NCBI RefSeq assembly: GCF_030317105.1
Contig: NZ_JASZYG010000004.1
Location: 682,001 to 746,000, forward strand
Direction: 5' to 3'
Origin: Variovorax brevis
Lineage (GTDB): Bacteria > Pseudomonadota > Gammaproteobacteria > Burkholderiales > Burkholderiaceae_C
DNA: 64,000 nucleotides
The translations under genes and the position numbers were made by a program. Below, piece by piece: positions 9,205 through 18,891 of the stretch (positions are counted from its first letter, which is position 1; each line of letters begins with the position of its first letter). Below the pieces are notes generated by a model. That model was given only the letters and a program-made list of their open reading frames with translations. It had not been told where the DNA came from and made no database searches.

Positions 9205-9643
9205 CGCGTGCTCCTTGCGGCATTTGGCCCGGCAGCCAGGCTTGGCCCGAATAGGCACGCATGCGGCCGACCGAATGAACGACCAGTCCGGGCGTCTGCA
9301 CCGACAGGCTGGAGCGGCCGGCGTTCGCGCCGCTGGACGCCTTCACCATCTCGTCGAAGTGCTCGCCGAGCACTTGCTTGAGGTCTGGCAGGAAGGGCCC
9401 CTGCCAGGCGACGGCGAAGACCTTTTGCGTGTCCTGCGCCACGAATTCCCGAAGCACCGTGCCCGATGCCAGCGTGATTTCATGGACGTTCCAGGCGCCC
9501 GCTTGTGTGATGCTGCGCGCCCCGTTCAACTGCGCGACGTCGGCGTCCACACTGGATGCGGCGCCTCCCAGGGTGGCGTGGGCACCCAGCGGCAGCGCAG
9601 CCGCCAGCAGCGAGAGCAGCGCGCTTCGGCAAAGGGAGGGCAT
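9188..9643 (-). CDS. DUF2844 family secreted protein
   Basis: ATG 9643 is preferred because an AAGGAG site lies just upstream; it gives 151 residues with a signal peptide (LLSLLAAALPLGAHA). The mature protein starts with TLGGAASSVDAD, typical of DUF2844, which is regularly encoded beside DUF3443 in Burkholderiales. Function is unknown. It is first in a two-gene unit and its stop overlaps the start of the DUF3443 gene. Confidence 0.8.
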   Translation of the reverse strand: MPSLCRSALLSLLAAALPLGAHATLGGAASSVDADVAQLNGARSITQAGAWNVHEITLASGTVLREFVAQDTQKVFAVAWQGPFLPDLKQVLGEHFDEMVKASSGANAGRSSLSVQTPGLVVHSVGRMRAYSGQAWLPGQMPQGARVEDIR

Positions 9644-9743
9644 GGCGGATCTCCTTGGATGGCCGGAAAAACTTGCACCGCAGCATTGGAATGCACAAAT
9701 GCGACCAAGGTTCAATGTCGGCGCCGGTTCCTTCGCAGCGGCA

Positions 9744-9917
9744 TCAGCCGCCGATGGTCACCGTGGGCCAACCCATCGCGATGCTGCCACCGTGGGCCGT
9801 AGTGTCGCCCGCGCGCGCCGCAGGGCGGCCACCGATCATCACGGTCGCCGAGCCCTTGACGATCGCGTCGGGTGGGCCCGCGCAAGAAGCGCTGTCGCCA
9901 ACCACGGCGGCCGGCAA
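9744..9917 (-). pseudogene. PAAR-domain remnant (T6SS spike tip)
   Basis: The minus-strand frame ending at 9744 reads PAAVVGDSASC, then IVKGSATVMIGG, RPAARAGDTTAHGG and SIAMGWPTVTIGG. This is the classic PAAR repeat of proteins that sharpen the VgrG spike. Only the C-terminal half of a normal PAAR protein is present: no ATG is available, and a TTG at 9917 would give 57 residues. The open frame reaches back only to 9956. It follows the VgrG-like fragment at once, so this is probably a decayed spike module, though a short PAAR gene with a TTG start is possible. Confidence 0.65.
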
Positions 9918-9948
9918 CAGGGCATCGGGGTATCCCTGAAGGAGGCGC

Positions 9949-10206
9949 TCAGTTGATCATCACCATGGCACCCTTGACCACGGTCTGCCCCACGGCCACC
10001 AGGCTGATGTCGGTGGAACTGCTGAGGGTGATGCCGTTGGCGTTGAGCTCGACCTTGTTGTCGTTTTGATCGTGCAGCGAGACGGATTTGCCTGCGTCGC
10101 TCACCACGACCCTGTTGTTGCCCGGCGTCGTCACCGTGATGCTCTTGCCCTCTTCATCGAACTCGATCCTTGATTTGCAGCGCGTGACGTCATCCTGACG
10201 GCCTTG
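9949..10206 (-). pseudogene. VgrG/gpV C-terminal needle remnant
   Basis: Open frame of about 85 residues after an in-frame stop at 10207-10209, with only a GTG (10134) as a possible internal start. It contains ITVTTPGNNRVVVSD, SVSLHDQNDNKVELNANG and ITLSSSTDISLVAVG, the repetitive beta-helix needle pattern found at the end of VgrG and phage gpV spike proteins. The gp27/gp5 body is missing. Together with the PAAR frame it marks a lost type VI secretion or phage-tail spike cassette. Confidence 0.6.
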
Positions 10207-10317
10207 TCATGGCATTCCACCACCCGACATGAGCTGCGCCGTGTCTGGCAGTGCTTCGCCCTCGCTGAGCTCTGTGACCCGGACAACACCTTCAGCATCG
10301 GTGAGTGGGGAGTCGGC
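10207..10317 (-). CDS. Possible 36-residue peptide upstream of the VgrG remnant
   Basis: ATG 10317 is preceded by AGAGGGA. The frame begins MADSPLTDAEG and ends with LMSGGGMP before TGA 10207. It is in the same frame as the VgrG-like fragment, so it could be the start of an interrupted gene rather than a separate peptide. No family recognised. Confidence 0.3.
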   Translation of the reverse strand, partial: ADSPLTDAEGVVRVTELSEGEALPDTAQLMSGGGMP

Positions 10318-10358
10318 CATGGGTTCCCTCTGAAATTGGTGCACACGGCGCACCCCGT

Positions 10359-10664
10359 TCAGCGAGCCCGGATGACCTCGGAAACGGCGCCGTTCGTGTC
10401 GACGGTGCAAGCGGCATTGGGGAGTCCGCCGCCCGGGCTGAGGGTGACGATGTAGATGTCATCCTTCATGGTGCCCACATCGCCCAGCGCCTTCACGCCT
10501 TCGATGGGCACCTTGTAGTAGCGGGCAACGGCGTCGACGCAGGCGGTGCGTGACCGCTGCGGCGACATGAAGCCGCCGATGAGCGGCGCGGGGGCCTGGT
10601 AGTTGGCGCACCCGCTGGCGATGGCGCCCAAGACAACAATGGCTGCGGTGCAATGGTTGCGCAT
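10359..10664 (-). CDS. Small lipoprotein of unknown function
   Basis: ATG 10664 has an AGGGAG site upstream and gives 101 residues. A hydrophobic N-terminus ends in the lipobox IASGC, so the protein should be lipidated and exported. The rest (ACVDAVARYYKVPIEG, DDIYIVTLSPGG, NAACTVDTNGAVSEV) has two further cysteines and no recognised family. Another small lipoprotein gene lies 14 bp upstream, so the two are probably co-transcribed. Confidence 0.65.
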   Translation of the reverse strand: MRNHCTAAIVVLGAIASGCANYQAPAPLIGGFMSPQRSRTACVDAVARYYKVPIEGVKALGDVGTMKDDIYIVTLSPGGGLPNAACTVDTNGAVSEVIRAR

Positions 10665-10678
10665 GCTGGCTCCCTGCT

Positions 10679-11011
10679 TCACTGCCGCGACCCCGCCGCA
10701 AAGCAAGTCGACCCGCCCACTTCCGGGCAGATCACGACATAGGTCGTCCGCTTGCCGCAGCCCGCCACGCCGACGGTGTACTCGTCCCGCACCACGCCGC
10801 CAAAGCGGAACGATTGCACCACCGGTTGCACCACTTCGCGCGACAGCACTTCACCCTTGGCCGCGGGGCAGTTCATCTCGAACTGGCCGCGTCGCTCGGC
10901 CATGCTGATGGCCTCCGGTTGCATCTGGTCGATGAAGGGCGGGCCCGACGCGCAGCCAGCCGCCATCAGCGCTGCCATCGCGGGCAGCAACAGTGTTTGG
11001 AACCTCGGCAT
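10679..11011 (-). CDS. Small lipoprotein of unknown function
   Basis: Encodes 110 residues from ATG 11011. The signal peptide ends in lipobox LMAAGC, predicting an outer- or inner-membrane lipoprotein. Further cysteines occur in MNCPAAKGE, VAGCGKRTTYVVICPEVGG and STCF, which may form disulfides in the periplasm. The GCGKRTTYVVIC segment resembles small lipoproteins often seen singly in Burkholderiales, but no function is known. It starts 2 bp after the stop of the phospholipase-D-like gene, so the genes are probably one unit. Confidence 0.65.
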   Translation of the reverse strand: MPRFQTLLLPAMAALMAAGCASGPPFIDQMQPEAISMAERRGQFEMNCPAAKGEVLSREVVQPVVQSFRFGGVVRDEYTVGVAGCGKRTTYVVICPEVGGSTCFAAGSRQ

Positions 11012-11013
11012 GT

Positions 11014-12042
11014 TCACCCTTTCGGTTTGTGATGTTGTTTCTTCCCGGGAACCTGGGTTTGGGTCTTGTCGAGCACCAGCTTGTCCGGATCCAGCGCGCG
11101 CTTTTGCAGGTCGTGCAGCAGGCCCGCATCGCTCAGGTCGATGTGGTGCGATGACTCCCAGTCGCGCCGCGCGGTCTCTTCGAGGCGCTGAACCGTGCCG
11201 GCGTGGTCCGTCTCGATGGCCAGTTCGCGCCGGCCATCGAAGCTGCCCGGCGCCAGGTTGATGGAGCCGACGATGGCCCGCTTGCCGTCGGCCAGCATCA
11301 TCTTGGCGTGCAGCTTCAGGTGCTTGAGCGTGTGCACCTTGGCGCCCACGTCCTGCAGGATGCGCAGGCCGCCGACGCCCTCGATCAGCTTGTCGGCCTT
11401 CAGCGAGTGCGGCGGCTTGGTCAGGATGTGCACCTTGACGCCGCGCATGCACGCGCGCACCAGCCGCTCGATGATCACCATGTCCTGGTAGCGCTCGTTC
11501 TGCACCCACAGCGACTCCGTTGCGCCATCGATGAAAGCCGCGACGCGCTGGCGGCCGTTGTCGGGGCACCAGATCAGCGGCGAGTCGGGGTGCGGGGTGA
11601 ATTCCTGGTGCGCCCAGTCGGCGTCGAAGCACGCCACCATCTCGCTCGTTTCAAGGCCGTGGGTGGTGATCACGGCGTAGTCGCGCGTTTCCGTCAGGTC
11701 CCTGGGCTCCCAGTTGAGCGATTCGACGAAGCCGATGCGGTCATCGACCACCATCGACTTCTGGTGCGTGAGGTCGAACTTCGGATTGCTGTCGCGCACC
11801 TCGATGCCGGCGTCCGTCAGCGTCTTGCGCGATGCCTCGTTCTCGACCTCGCCGCTGCGCCGCGCGGGGTTGAGCATCACGCGCACCTTCACGCCCCGCT
11901 CCTTGGCCGCCACCACCGCCTTGATGAGCGTTTCGTCAGTAAAGAGGAACATGCGGATGTTCAGCGCCGTCTTCGCCGCGTGGATGGCGTCGACGATGGG
12001 TTTGGCCGTGTCGTCGGGCAGGACGATCAACTGATGCGACAT
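11014..12042 (-). CDS. Phospholipase D-like protein with two HKD motifs
   Basis: ATG 12042 (MSHQLIVLPDD) gives 342 residues without a signal peptide. Two HxKx4D motifs are present: HQKSMVVDD near residue 108 and HAKMMLADGKRAIVGSIN near residue 255. This is the arrangement of bilobal phospholipase D-superfamily enzymes (cardiolipin synthase, PLD, nucleases). The absence of membrane anchors argues against a classical cardiolipin synthase. The ABC exporter gene ends 8 bp upstream, so they are probably co-expressed. Confidence 0.85.
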   Translation of the reverse strand: MSHQLIVLPDDTAKPIVDAIHAAKTALNIRMFLFTDETLIKAVVAAKERGVKVRVMLNPARRSGEVENEASRKTLTDAGIEVRDSNPKFDLTHQKSMVVDDRIGFVESLNWEPRDLTETRDYAVITTHGLETSEMVACFDADWAHQEFTPHPDSPLIWCPDNGRQRVAAFIDGATESLWVQNERYQDMVIIERLVRACMRGVKVHILTKPPHSLKADKLIEGVGGLRILQDVGAKVHTLKHLKLHAKMMLADGKRAIVGSINLAPGSFDGRRELAIETDHAGTVQRLEETARRDWESSHHIDLSDAGLLHDLQKRALDPDKLVLDKTQTQVPGKKQHHKPKG

Positions 12043-12049
12043 GGTGGCC

Positions 12050-13843
<1,794 letters not shown>

Positions 13844-13851
13844 GTGTCGCC

Positions 13852-14088
13852 TCAGTCAGGGCAGGCGTCGCGGGCAGCACGGCAGCGCCCCAGGGCCGCA
13901 TCGAGTCGCTCCTGGCACCCCTGCTGCGAGGCTTGCTTGCAGAACTGGTAATCGGCATGTGCCGTTTGCTTGCACGTGCTGTACTGGAGTTCGCACGGGG
14001 TCTGGCTGCCTCCGTCGCCCTGGGCCGCCGCAAAGCCGGCCATCAGCACAAGGATCAAGGCCAGCATGGAAAGCGCAATGTTTTTCAT
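13852..14088 (-). CDS. Small secreted cysteine-rich protein
   Basis: ATG 14088 gives 78 residues. A signal peptide (LSMLALILVLMAGFAAAQ) is followed by a mature peptide of about 55 residues with six cysteines in PCELQYSTC, FCKQASQQGC, LGRCRAARDAC. The regular spacing suggests a helical hairpin with disulfide bonds. Family not recognised. It precedes the ABC exporter gene by 8 bp on the same strand. Confidence 0.65.
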   Translation of the reverse strand: MKNIALSMLALILVLMAGFAAAQGDGGSQTPCELQYSTCKQTAHADYQFCKQASQQGCQERLDAALGRCRAARDACPD

Positions 14089-14117
14089 GGTCCGTTCCTT
14101 TCGCAGCGGGGAGGTGT

Positions 14118-15305
14118 CTATCGTTGATCCACGGTCTGGTCTCCACGGCTGCGTTGCGCCAGGAGTGCGCCGGCAATCGTCGGGAACAGAAGCACGCAAA
14201 GAAGGGCCGCGCCGATCAGCGCGGCCGCGACGTCCGAAGTCATCGTCCCCGCGCGTGTGCCGATTTCGGTGATGACCACGATGATCGACAGCGAAGGCAC
14301 GGCGCAGGACAGCGCAAAGGGCAGCATGTGCCCCCTGTCAAGCTGGCCGCGATAGAGCAGCGCGGGCGCGCCCCGAACGATCAGGAAGAGCACCGCGAAG
14401 GCGGGCACCAGAAGCATCGCCGTGCCATCACGCCCGAGCGCGGCGATGTCGAACTTGATGCCGGTGCCGACGAAGAAGAACGGATAGAACCATGCGAAAG
14501 ACACGGTCTCGATCTTCTCGCGCAAATGCGCACCAGCCGGCCCGCGCGTGGCCTGCCCGAGCACCATGCCGGCCGCGAAGGCGCCGATGATGCTTTCGAA
14601 TCCGAACTTCGATGCGATCAACAGGAGCGCCGCCAGAATCAGCAGCGAAACGCGCACCGGCATCTGGGTGCTGCGATGCATGTGCCGGCCGAACATGGCC
14701 AGCAGCTTCGGCGGCCGTGCACGAATGCCCACGATGGTCGCGGCAACGATGATGCACAGGAAGATCAGCATGAAGCCCGCTTCCTGCAAGCCACTGTATT
14801 GGCGCGACAGCAGCAACGACATGGCGACGATGGGCGCCAGCTCTCCGAGCGTTCCTGCCGCCATCGCAAATCGCCCGAAGGGTGTGTCGAGCTGGCCTCC
14901 ATCGCGAAAAATGGGAACAAGAACGCCCAGCCCGGTCGTGCACAGCGCCAACGCCACCATGAGCGGCGCATTCACGCTCGGCACCGAATGCATCAGAGCC
15001 ACCAGCACCACGCCCAGAACGACCGAGAGCACCCAGCCCCCGATGGCAAGCGACAGGGGCCGGCCCTTGATGCTGCCGAAATCCAGTTCGATGCCCGCCA
15101 TGAAAAGCGTGGTCGCCATGCCGAAAGTGAACATCGTCGCGATGAATCCATCGAAATGCGCCAGGCCGAGCACGTGAGGCCCGATGACGATGCCCAGCAA
15201 GACTTCCAGCACCACGACCGGCACTGCGAAGCCCAGCGGAATCTCGCCCAGGAGCGGCGCGACCACGGAGGCGACGATGACCCAGAAGACGGGGAGGTGG
15301 CTCAA
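14118..15305 (-). CDS. Cation/proton antiporter, CPA2 (Kef) family
   Basis: A 395-residue integral membrane protein with about 12 hydrophobic helices. Conserved CPA2 features include LLGIVIGPHVLGL near residue 38, the helix with FMAGIELDFG near residue 68 and ESIIGAFAAGMVLGQ near residue 245. No C-terminal RCK domain is present, so it is shorter than KefB/KefC. It probably exchanges sodium or potassium for protons. It starts at ATG 15305 and is the first of a minus-strand series. Confidence 0.85.
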   Translation of the reverse strand: MSHLPVFWVIVASVVAPLLGEIPLGFAVPVVVLEVLLGIVIGPHVLGLAHFDGFIATMFTFGMATTLFMAGIELDFGSIKGRPLSLAIGGWVLSVVLGVVLVALMHSVPSVNAPLMVALALCTTGLGVLVPIFRDGGQLDTPFGRFAMAAGTLGELAPIVAMSLLLSRQYSGLQEAGFMLIFLCIIVAATIVGIRARPPKLLAMFGRHMHRSTQMPVRVSLLILAALLLIASKFGFESIIGAFAAGMVLGQATRGPAGAHLREKIETVSFAWFYPFFFVGTGIKFDIAALGRDGTAMLLVPAFAVLFLIVRGAPALLYRGQLDRGHMLPFALSCAVPSLSIIVVITEIGTRAGTMTSDVAAALIGAALLCVLLFPTIAGALLAQRSRGDQTVDQR

Positions 15306-15438
15306 GATGACTCCATGAACTCACTCCCGTCATTGTGGGCGGCGATGCAGCGGGAGGCAAACGCATTTGGGGGATCGCTGTCATCGAACCCGGAGGCAAG
15401 ACGGGGCAACGCGCTGGAGCCGGACCCAGCGCCGCGCA

Positions 15439-15684
15439 TCACTTGCGAACGACGGCGGCGCCGTTGGGACCTGCGCAGCCCGCGCGGTACACGCCGTTGG
15501 CGCAGGTCACCTTTGCGGGCGGGTGATAGACGGGCGGCGGCTTCTTGACCACCGCGGCGCCGTTCGGACCCGCGCAACCGGCGCGATAGACGCCTGCTGC
15601 GCACGTGACTGCCCATGAATCCAGTGGCACCAAGGCCAAAAGCGTCAATGCAGCCGTCATGCCGAGAATGTGGCGATGGATCAT
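15439..15684 (-). CDS. Small secreted protein with a duplicated Cys-Gly motif
   Basis: ATG 15684 has CAAGGACGG upstream and gives 81 residues. After a signal peptide (AALTLLALVPLDSWA) come two near-identical 20-residue copies, TCAAGVYRAGCAGPNGAAVV and TCANGVYRAGCAGPNGAAVV, joined by KKPPPVYHPPAKV. The mature protein is essentially this duplication. Each copy has two cysteines and a Gly/Pro turn. No function known. One of the four palindromic elements lies 90 bp upstream in the same orientation as in the second sulfatase locus, suggesting common control. Confidence 0.7.
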   Translation of the reverse strand: MIHRHILGMTAALTLLALVPLDSWAVTCAAGVYRAGCAGPNGAAVVKKPPPVYHPPAKVTCANGVYRAGCAGPNGAAVVRK

Positions 15685-15773
15685 CTTGACCGTCCTTGCT
15701 GGAGGGACCGCCGGGGTGGCGTTCGTCCGGACGTCACTGTCGGTCAATCAGGCCGCAACGCCTATAGGTCCGA

Positions 15774-15801
15774 GGGGCAATCGGCTTGCCCGAAAGGGAA
15801 G
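15774..15801 (-). repeat. 28-bp palindromic element, copy A
   Basis: Read on the minus strand: CTTCCCTTTC followed by GGGCAA-N5-TTGCCC. The palindrome arms are perfect. It lies 90 bp upstream of the small secreted repeat protein and points toward it. The same element occurs at 44637, 48301 and 48341. Confidence 0.8.
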
Positions 15802-15809
15802 TCGCTTCC

Positions 15810-16517
15810 TCAGCCGAGCGTGTCGGCAAAGCCCTCGAACCGGGTGAAATTGGCCACGGGCTCGCGCTCCGCGCGCAACCGGTTCTCGGGCGCGCCAAGG
15901 TCGGCATGGCCCAGCGCCATGCCGCAGACCACCATCATGTGGGCCGGAAGCTCGAGCACTTCGGTCACGACGCCCGGCAGCATGGCCCAAGCCATCTGGG
16001 GACAGGTGTCGAGGCCCCGGGCGCGCGCCGCCAGCATGATGTTCTGCATGAACATGCCGTAGTCGACCCAACTTCCGCGGCTCATGCGCCGGTCGACCGT
16101 GAAGATCAGCCCGACCGGTGCGTCGAAGAACGTGAAGTTGCGCGCATGCTGGCGCTGCATTGCGGCCTTGTCGCCCCTGACGATGCCGATCGAGGCATAG
16201 AGCTCGAAGCCGTTTCGGCGGCGCCGGCCCAGGTAGGGCTCGACGAACTCCTCCGGATAGACGTCGTACTCCGGGCCGTGTTGGTCCGGCTCGTGGTGAA
16301 AGGCGTGCATCGCACGGTCGCACAGGGCCTGTCGCTGCGCCCCTGCCAGCACCGTGACGTGCCACGGCTGCGTGTTGGTGCCGCTGGGTGCGCAGGCCGC
16401 CAGTTCCAGGATCTCCGCCACCGTCGCCCGCGAGACCGGCGTCGGCAAGAAGGCGCGCACGGAGCGGCGCCCGCGCATCGCCGCATCGACAGCGTCGCTG
16501 GTCAGACCGAGCGCCAC
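15810..16517 (-). CDS. Nitroreductase family FMN oxidoreductase
   Basis: Belongs to the nitroreductase superfamily: RRSVRAF binds FMN phosphate, followed by ACAPSGTNTQPWHV and, in the C-terminal half, CPQMAWAMLPG. It would reduce nitro groups, quinones or unsaturated carbonyl compounds with NAD(P)H. The start is uncertain: GTG 16517 gives 235 residues, and an ATG 14 codons downstream is also possible. The reading frame overlaps the end of the acyl-CoA synthetase gene, so the two are co-expressed; it may act on an unsaturated intermediate of the linked pathway (inference). Confidence 0.8.
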   Translation of the reverse strand: MALGLTSDAVDAAMRGRRSVRAFLPTPVSRATVAEILELAACAPSGTNTQPWHVTVLAGAQRQALCDRAMHAFHHEPDQHGPEYDVYPEEFVEPYLGRRRRNGFELYASIGIVRGDKAAMQRQHARNFTFFDAPVGLIFTVDRRMSRGSWVDYGMFMQNIMLAARARGLDTCPQMAWAMLPGVVTEVLELPAHMMVVCGMALGHADLGAPENRLRAEREPVANFTRFEGFADTLG

Positions 16518-18055
16518 TCGTTGCCCCAGTACTTGGCGCGGACGTCTTTCTTGAGCAGCTTGCCCACGGCGCTGCGCGGCAGGCTGTCCCAGAATTCGAC
16601 CGACTTGGGTGCCTTGGTGCTGCCGAGTTGCTCCTTGCACAGCGCGATCAGGTCGGCCTCTTCCAGCGTCTGGCCCTGCTTGAGTTGCACGACCGCCTTG
16701 ACCGCCTCGCCCCACTTCTCGTCGGGCACGCCGACCACGATGCAGTCGAGCACCGCGGGATGGCCCTGGATGGTCTTCTCGATCTCGACCGGGAAGATGT
16801 TGAAGCCGCCCGAGACGATCATGTCCTTCATGCGGTCGACGATGGTGACGAAGCCGCGCTCGTCCACCACGCCCACGTCGCTCGTGTGATGCCAGCCGAA
16901 GGTGGAGACTTCGGCCGTTTCGGCGGGCTTCTTGTAGTAGCCCTGCATCGACATCGAAGAGCGCACGACGATCTCGCCGCGCTCACCCGCCGGCAGCAGG
17001 TTGCCTTGCGGGTCCATGATGCCGACGCGCACCACGCCGACCGGCTTGCCGGCTGCGCGCACGGCCGCTTCGTCGAAGCTGCCGTCGCTGTTCAGGTAGT
17101 CCGACGGGCGCTTGACCAGGATCGGGATCAGCGTTTCCGTCTGGCCGAAGCCTTCGTACATCACCGGGCCGAACACGCGCACCGCTTCCTTGAATTTCTC
17201 GGGCGCGATGGGCGCGGCGCCGACGATGAAACACTTCAGCGACGAGAAGTCCGCCGTCCTGGAGCGCGGATGCGCCAGCAAGGCATAGACGGCCGTCGGC
17301 GGCAGGAAGAGGTGCGAGACCTTCTCTTTCTCGATGGCGTCGATCACCATGTCGGCATCGAAGCCGGGGAGGATGATCGTCGCGCAACCCCGCACGGCGA
17401 GGCCCAGCACGATCAGGCCCGCGGCATGCGTCAGCGGTGCGATCACCAGGTGGCGAGAGTCGGGTGTGGCTTCGAATTCCGTCGCCACGGCCAGGCCCAT
17501 GATCTCGAGCGTGCGGTGCGTGTGCACTGCGCCTTTGGACGGGCCGGTGGTGCCGCCAGTAGGCTGCAGGAACGCGACCGTCGCAGGGTCTTCCTGCACA
17601 TTGCGAAAGGGCGTCCAGCAGTCGGCCAGCCATTCGGCCATCGAGATGCCATGCTCCGACGCGCGGTCGATGCAGATGTAGCGCTTCGCCTTCGACAGCT
17701 TCGACTTCAGCAAGGGCACGCTGCTCTCGAAATGGCTGTGGAAGAAAACGATGTTCGCGTCGAAGTAGTCCAGCACATCGGCATTGGTCTCGACCGTGTT
17801 GCGGATGTGCACCGACAGCCAGGCCATGTCCGCGAGGTTGATGCCCAGGTGCAGCAGCGTGACGCGATGGTCGTTCGGGCTGTAGATCGCCACGTGCGAG
17901 CCGGAGCCTGCCTGCTTCTCGCGCGTCAGGGCGTTGGCAATGGCATGCGCGTGCTTTTGCGCCTGCGCGAAATCCATGCGCGTCTCGCCGTCGACAAAGG
18001 CGAGGTGGGTCGGGTGCTGCGCGGCGGCGCCGTCGAAGTAGTCTGCAATTCTCAT
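16502..18055 (-). CDS. Acyl-CoA synthetase (AMP-forming)
   Basis: A 517-residue class I adenylate-forming enzyme. The P-loop-like motif QPTGGTTGPSKGAVHTH lies near residue 170, YEGFGQTE near residue 300, TSDVGVVDERGFV near residue 390 and PRSAVGKLLKKDVR, with the catalytic lysine, near the C-terminus. It activates a carboxylic acid to the CoA thioester with ATP. It is encoded between an SDR and a nitroreductase and downstream of acyl-CoA dehydrogenase, thiolase and crotonase genes, so it probably feeds that beta-oxidation set. Exact acid not known. Confidence 0.9.
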   Translation of the reverse strand: MRIADYFDGAAAQHPTHLAFVDGETRMDFAQAQKHAHAIANALTREKQAGSGSHVAIYSPNDHRVTLLHLGINLADMAWLSVHIRNTVETNADVLDYFDANIVFFHSHFESSVPLLKSKLSKAKRYICIDRASEHGISMAEWLADCWTPFRNVQEDPATVAFLQPTGGTTGPSKGAVHTHRTLEIMGLAVATEFEATPDSRHLVIAPLTHAAGLIVLGLAVRGCATIILPGFDADMVIDAIEKEKVSHLFLPPTAVYALLAHPRSRTADFSSLKCFIVGAAPIAPEKFKEAVRVFGPVMYEGFGQTETLIPILVKRPSDYLNSDGSFDEAAVRAAGKPVGVVRVGIMDPQGNLLPAGERGEIVVRSSMSMQGYYKKPAETAEVSTFGWHHTSDVGVVDERGFVTIVDRMKDMIVSGGFNIFPVEIEKTIQGHPAVLDCIVVGVPDEKWGEAVKAVVQLKQGQTLEEADLIALCKEQLGSTKAPKSVEFWDSLPRSAVGKLLKKDVRAKYWGNEWRSV

Positions 18056-18092
18056 GATCGATGTCTCTCGTTATGGTGATGGGCGAATGGAA

Positions 18093-18869
18093 TCAGCGCG
18101 CGCGCATGCGGGCCGCGCCGTCGAGGCGGATCGTCTCGGCGTTGATGTAGGCGTTCTCGACGATGAAGGCGCAGCAGTGCGCAAACTCGCGCATGTCGCC
18201 CAGCCGCCGCGGCGCCTGCATCTGTTCCTTCAGCGAGGAAAGAACCTTGTCGTCGAGGCCCGCGACCATCGTGGTCAGGAACAAGCCGGGTGCGATGGCA
18301 TTCACCCGCACGCCGATGTCGCCAAGCTCGCGCGCCGCCGGCATGTTCATGCCGATGATCGCGGCCTTCGATGCGGCATACGCGCTCTGCCCGACCTGGC
18401 CTTCGTAGGCGGCGCCGGACGACACATTGATGACCACGCCACGCTCCTCGCCGACTTCCGCTTCGTTCTTCGCCATCTGCTCGGCGCACTTCGACATCAC
18501 GTTGAAGACGCCGTTGACGTTGACCGAAGTGATCTGCGCGAAGCGGGCCAGCGGCGCCGCCTTGCCCTCCTTGCCCAGCACCTTGAAGCCCGTGGGAATC
18601 GCCGCGCCGTTGATGCAGACGTGAATGGCACCGAAGCGGGCCATGACTGCGTCGATGGCTTTCTGCACCGACTCCTCATTGCTGACATCGGTCTGCACGA
18701 ACATCGCGTTGTCCGCGCCGAGATCGGCAACGGCCGCGTTGCCGGCGTCGACGCTCAGGTCGAACAGCGCGACGCGCGCGCCCTTTTCCTTGACCATGTA
18801 GCCGGCCGTCGCCAGGCCCAGGCCCGATGCGCCGCCGGTGATGACGATGACTTTGTCCTTGATTCGCAT
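18093..18869 (-). CDS. Short-chain dehydrogenase, 3-hydroxyacyl-CoA dehydrogenase type-2-like
   Basis: A 258-residue SDR with cofactor motif TGGASGLG near residue 12, a DVSN acidic site, catalytic serine in NVSSGAAYEG and YxxxK in YAASK near residues 166-170. The segment from GAAYEGQVGQ to AYAASKAA resembles the HSD10/type-2 3-hydroxyacyl-CoA dehydrogenases, which oxidise 2-methyl-3-hydroxyacyl-CoA and also hydroxysteroids. It lies between the acyl-CoA synthetase and acyl-CoA dehydrogenase genes, where it would supply the third beta-oxidation step, since no classical FadB-type enzyme is present. Confidence 0.85.
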   Translation of the reverse strand: MRIKDKVIVITGGASGLGLATAGYMVKEKGARVALFDLSVDAGNAAVADLGADNAMFVQTDVSNEESVQKAIDAVMARFGAIHVCINGAAIPTGFKVLGKEGKAAPLARFAQITSVNVNGVFNVMSKCAEQMAKNEAEVGEERGVVINVSSGAAYEGQVGQSAYAASKAAIIGMNMPAARELGDIGVRVNAIAPGLFLTTMVAGLDDKVLSSLKEQMQAPRRLGDMREFAHCCAFIVENAYINAETIRLDGAARMRAR

Positions 18870-18891
18870 GATGTGTCCTGTATGAGGGAGT

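Noticed and set aside
15748..16365. 205-residue minus-strand frame overlapping the nitroreductase
   Set aside because: Out of frame with the conserved nitroreductase residues and without any motif of its own.
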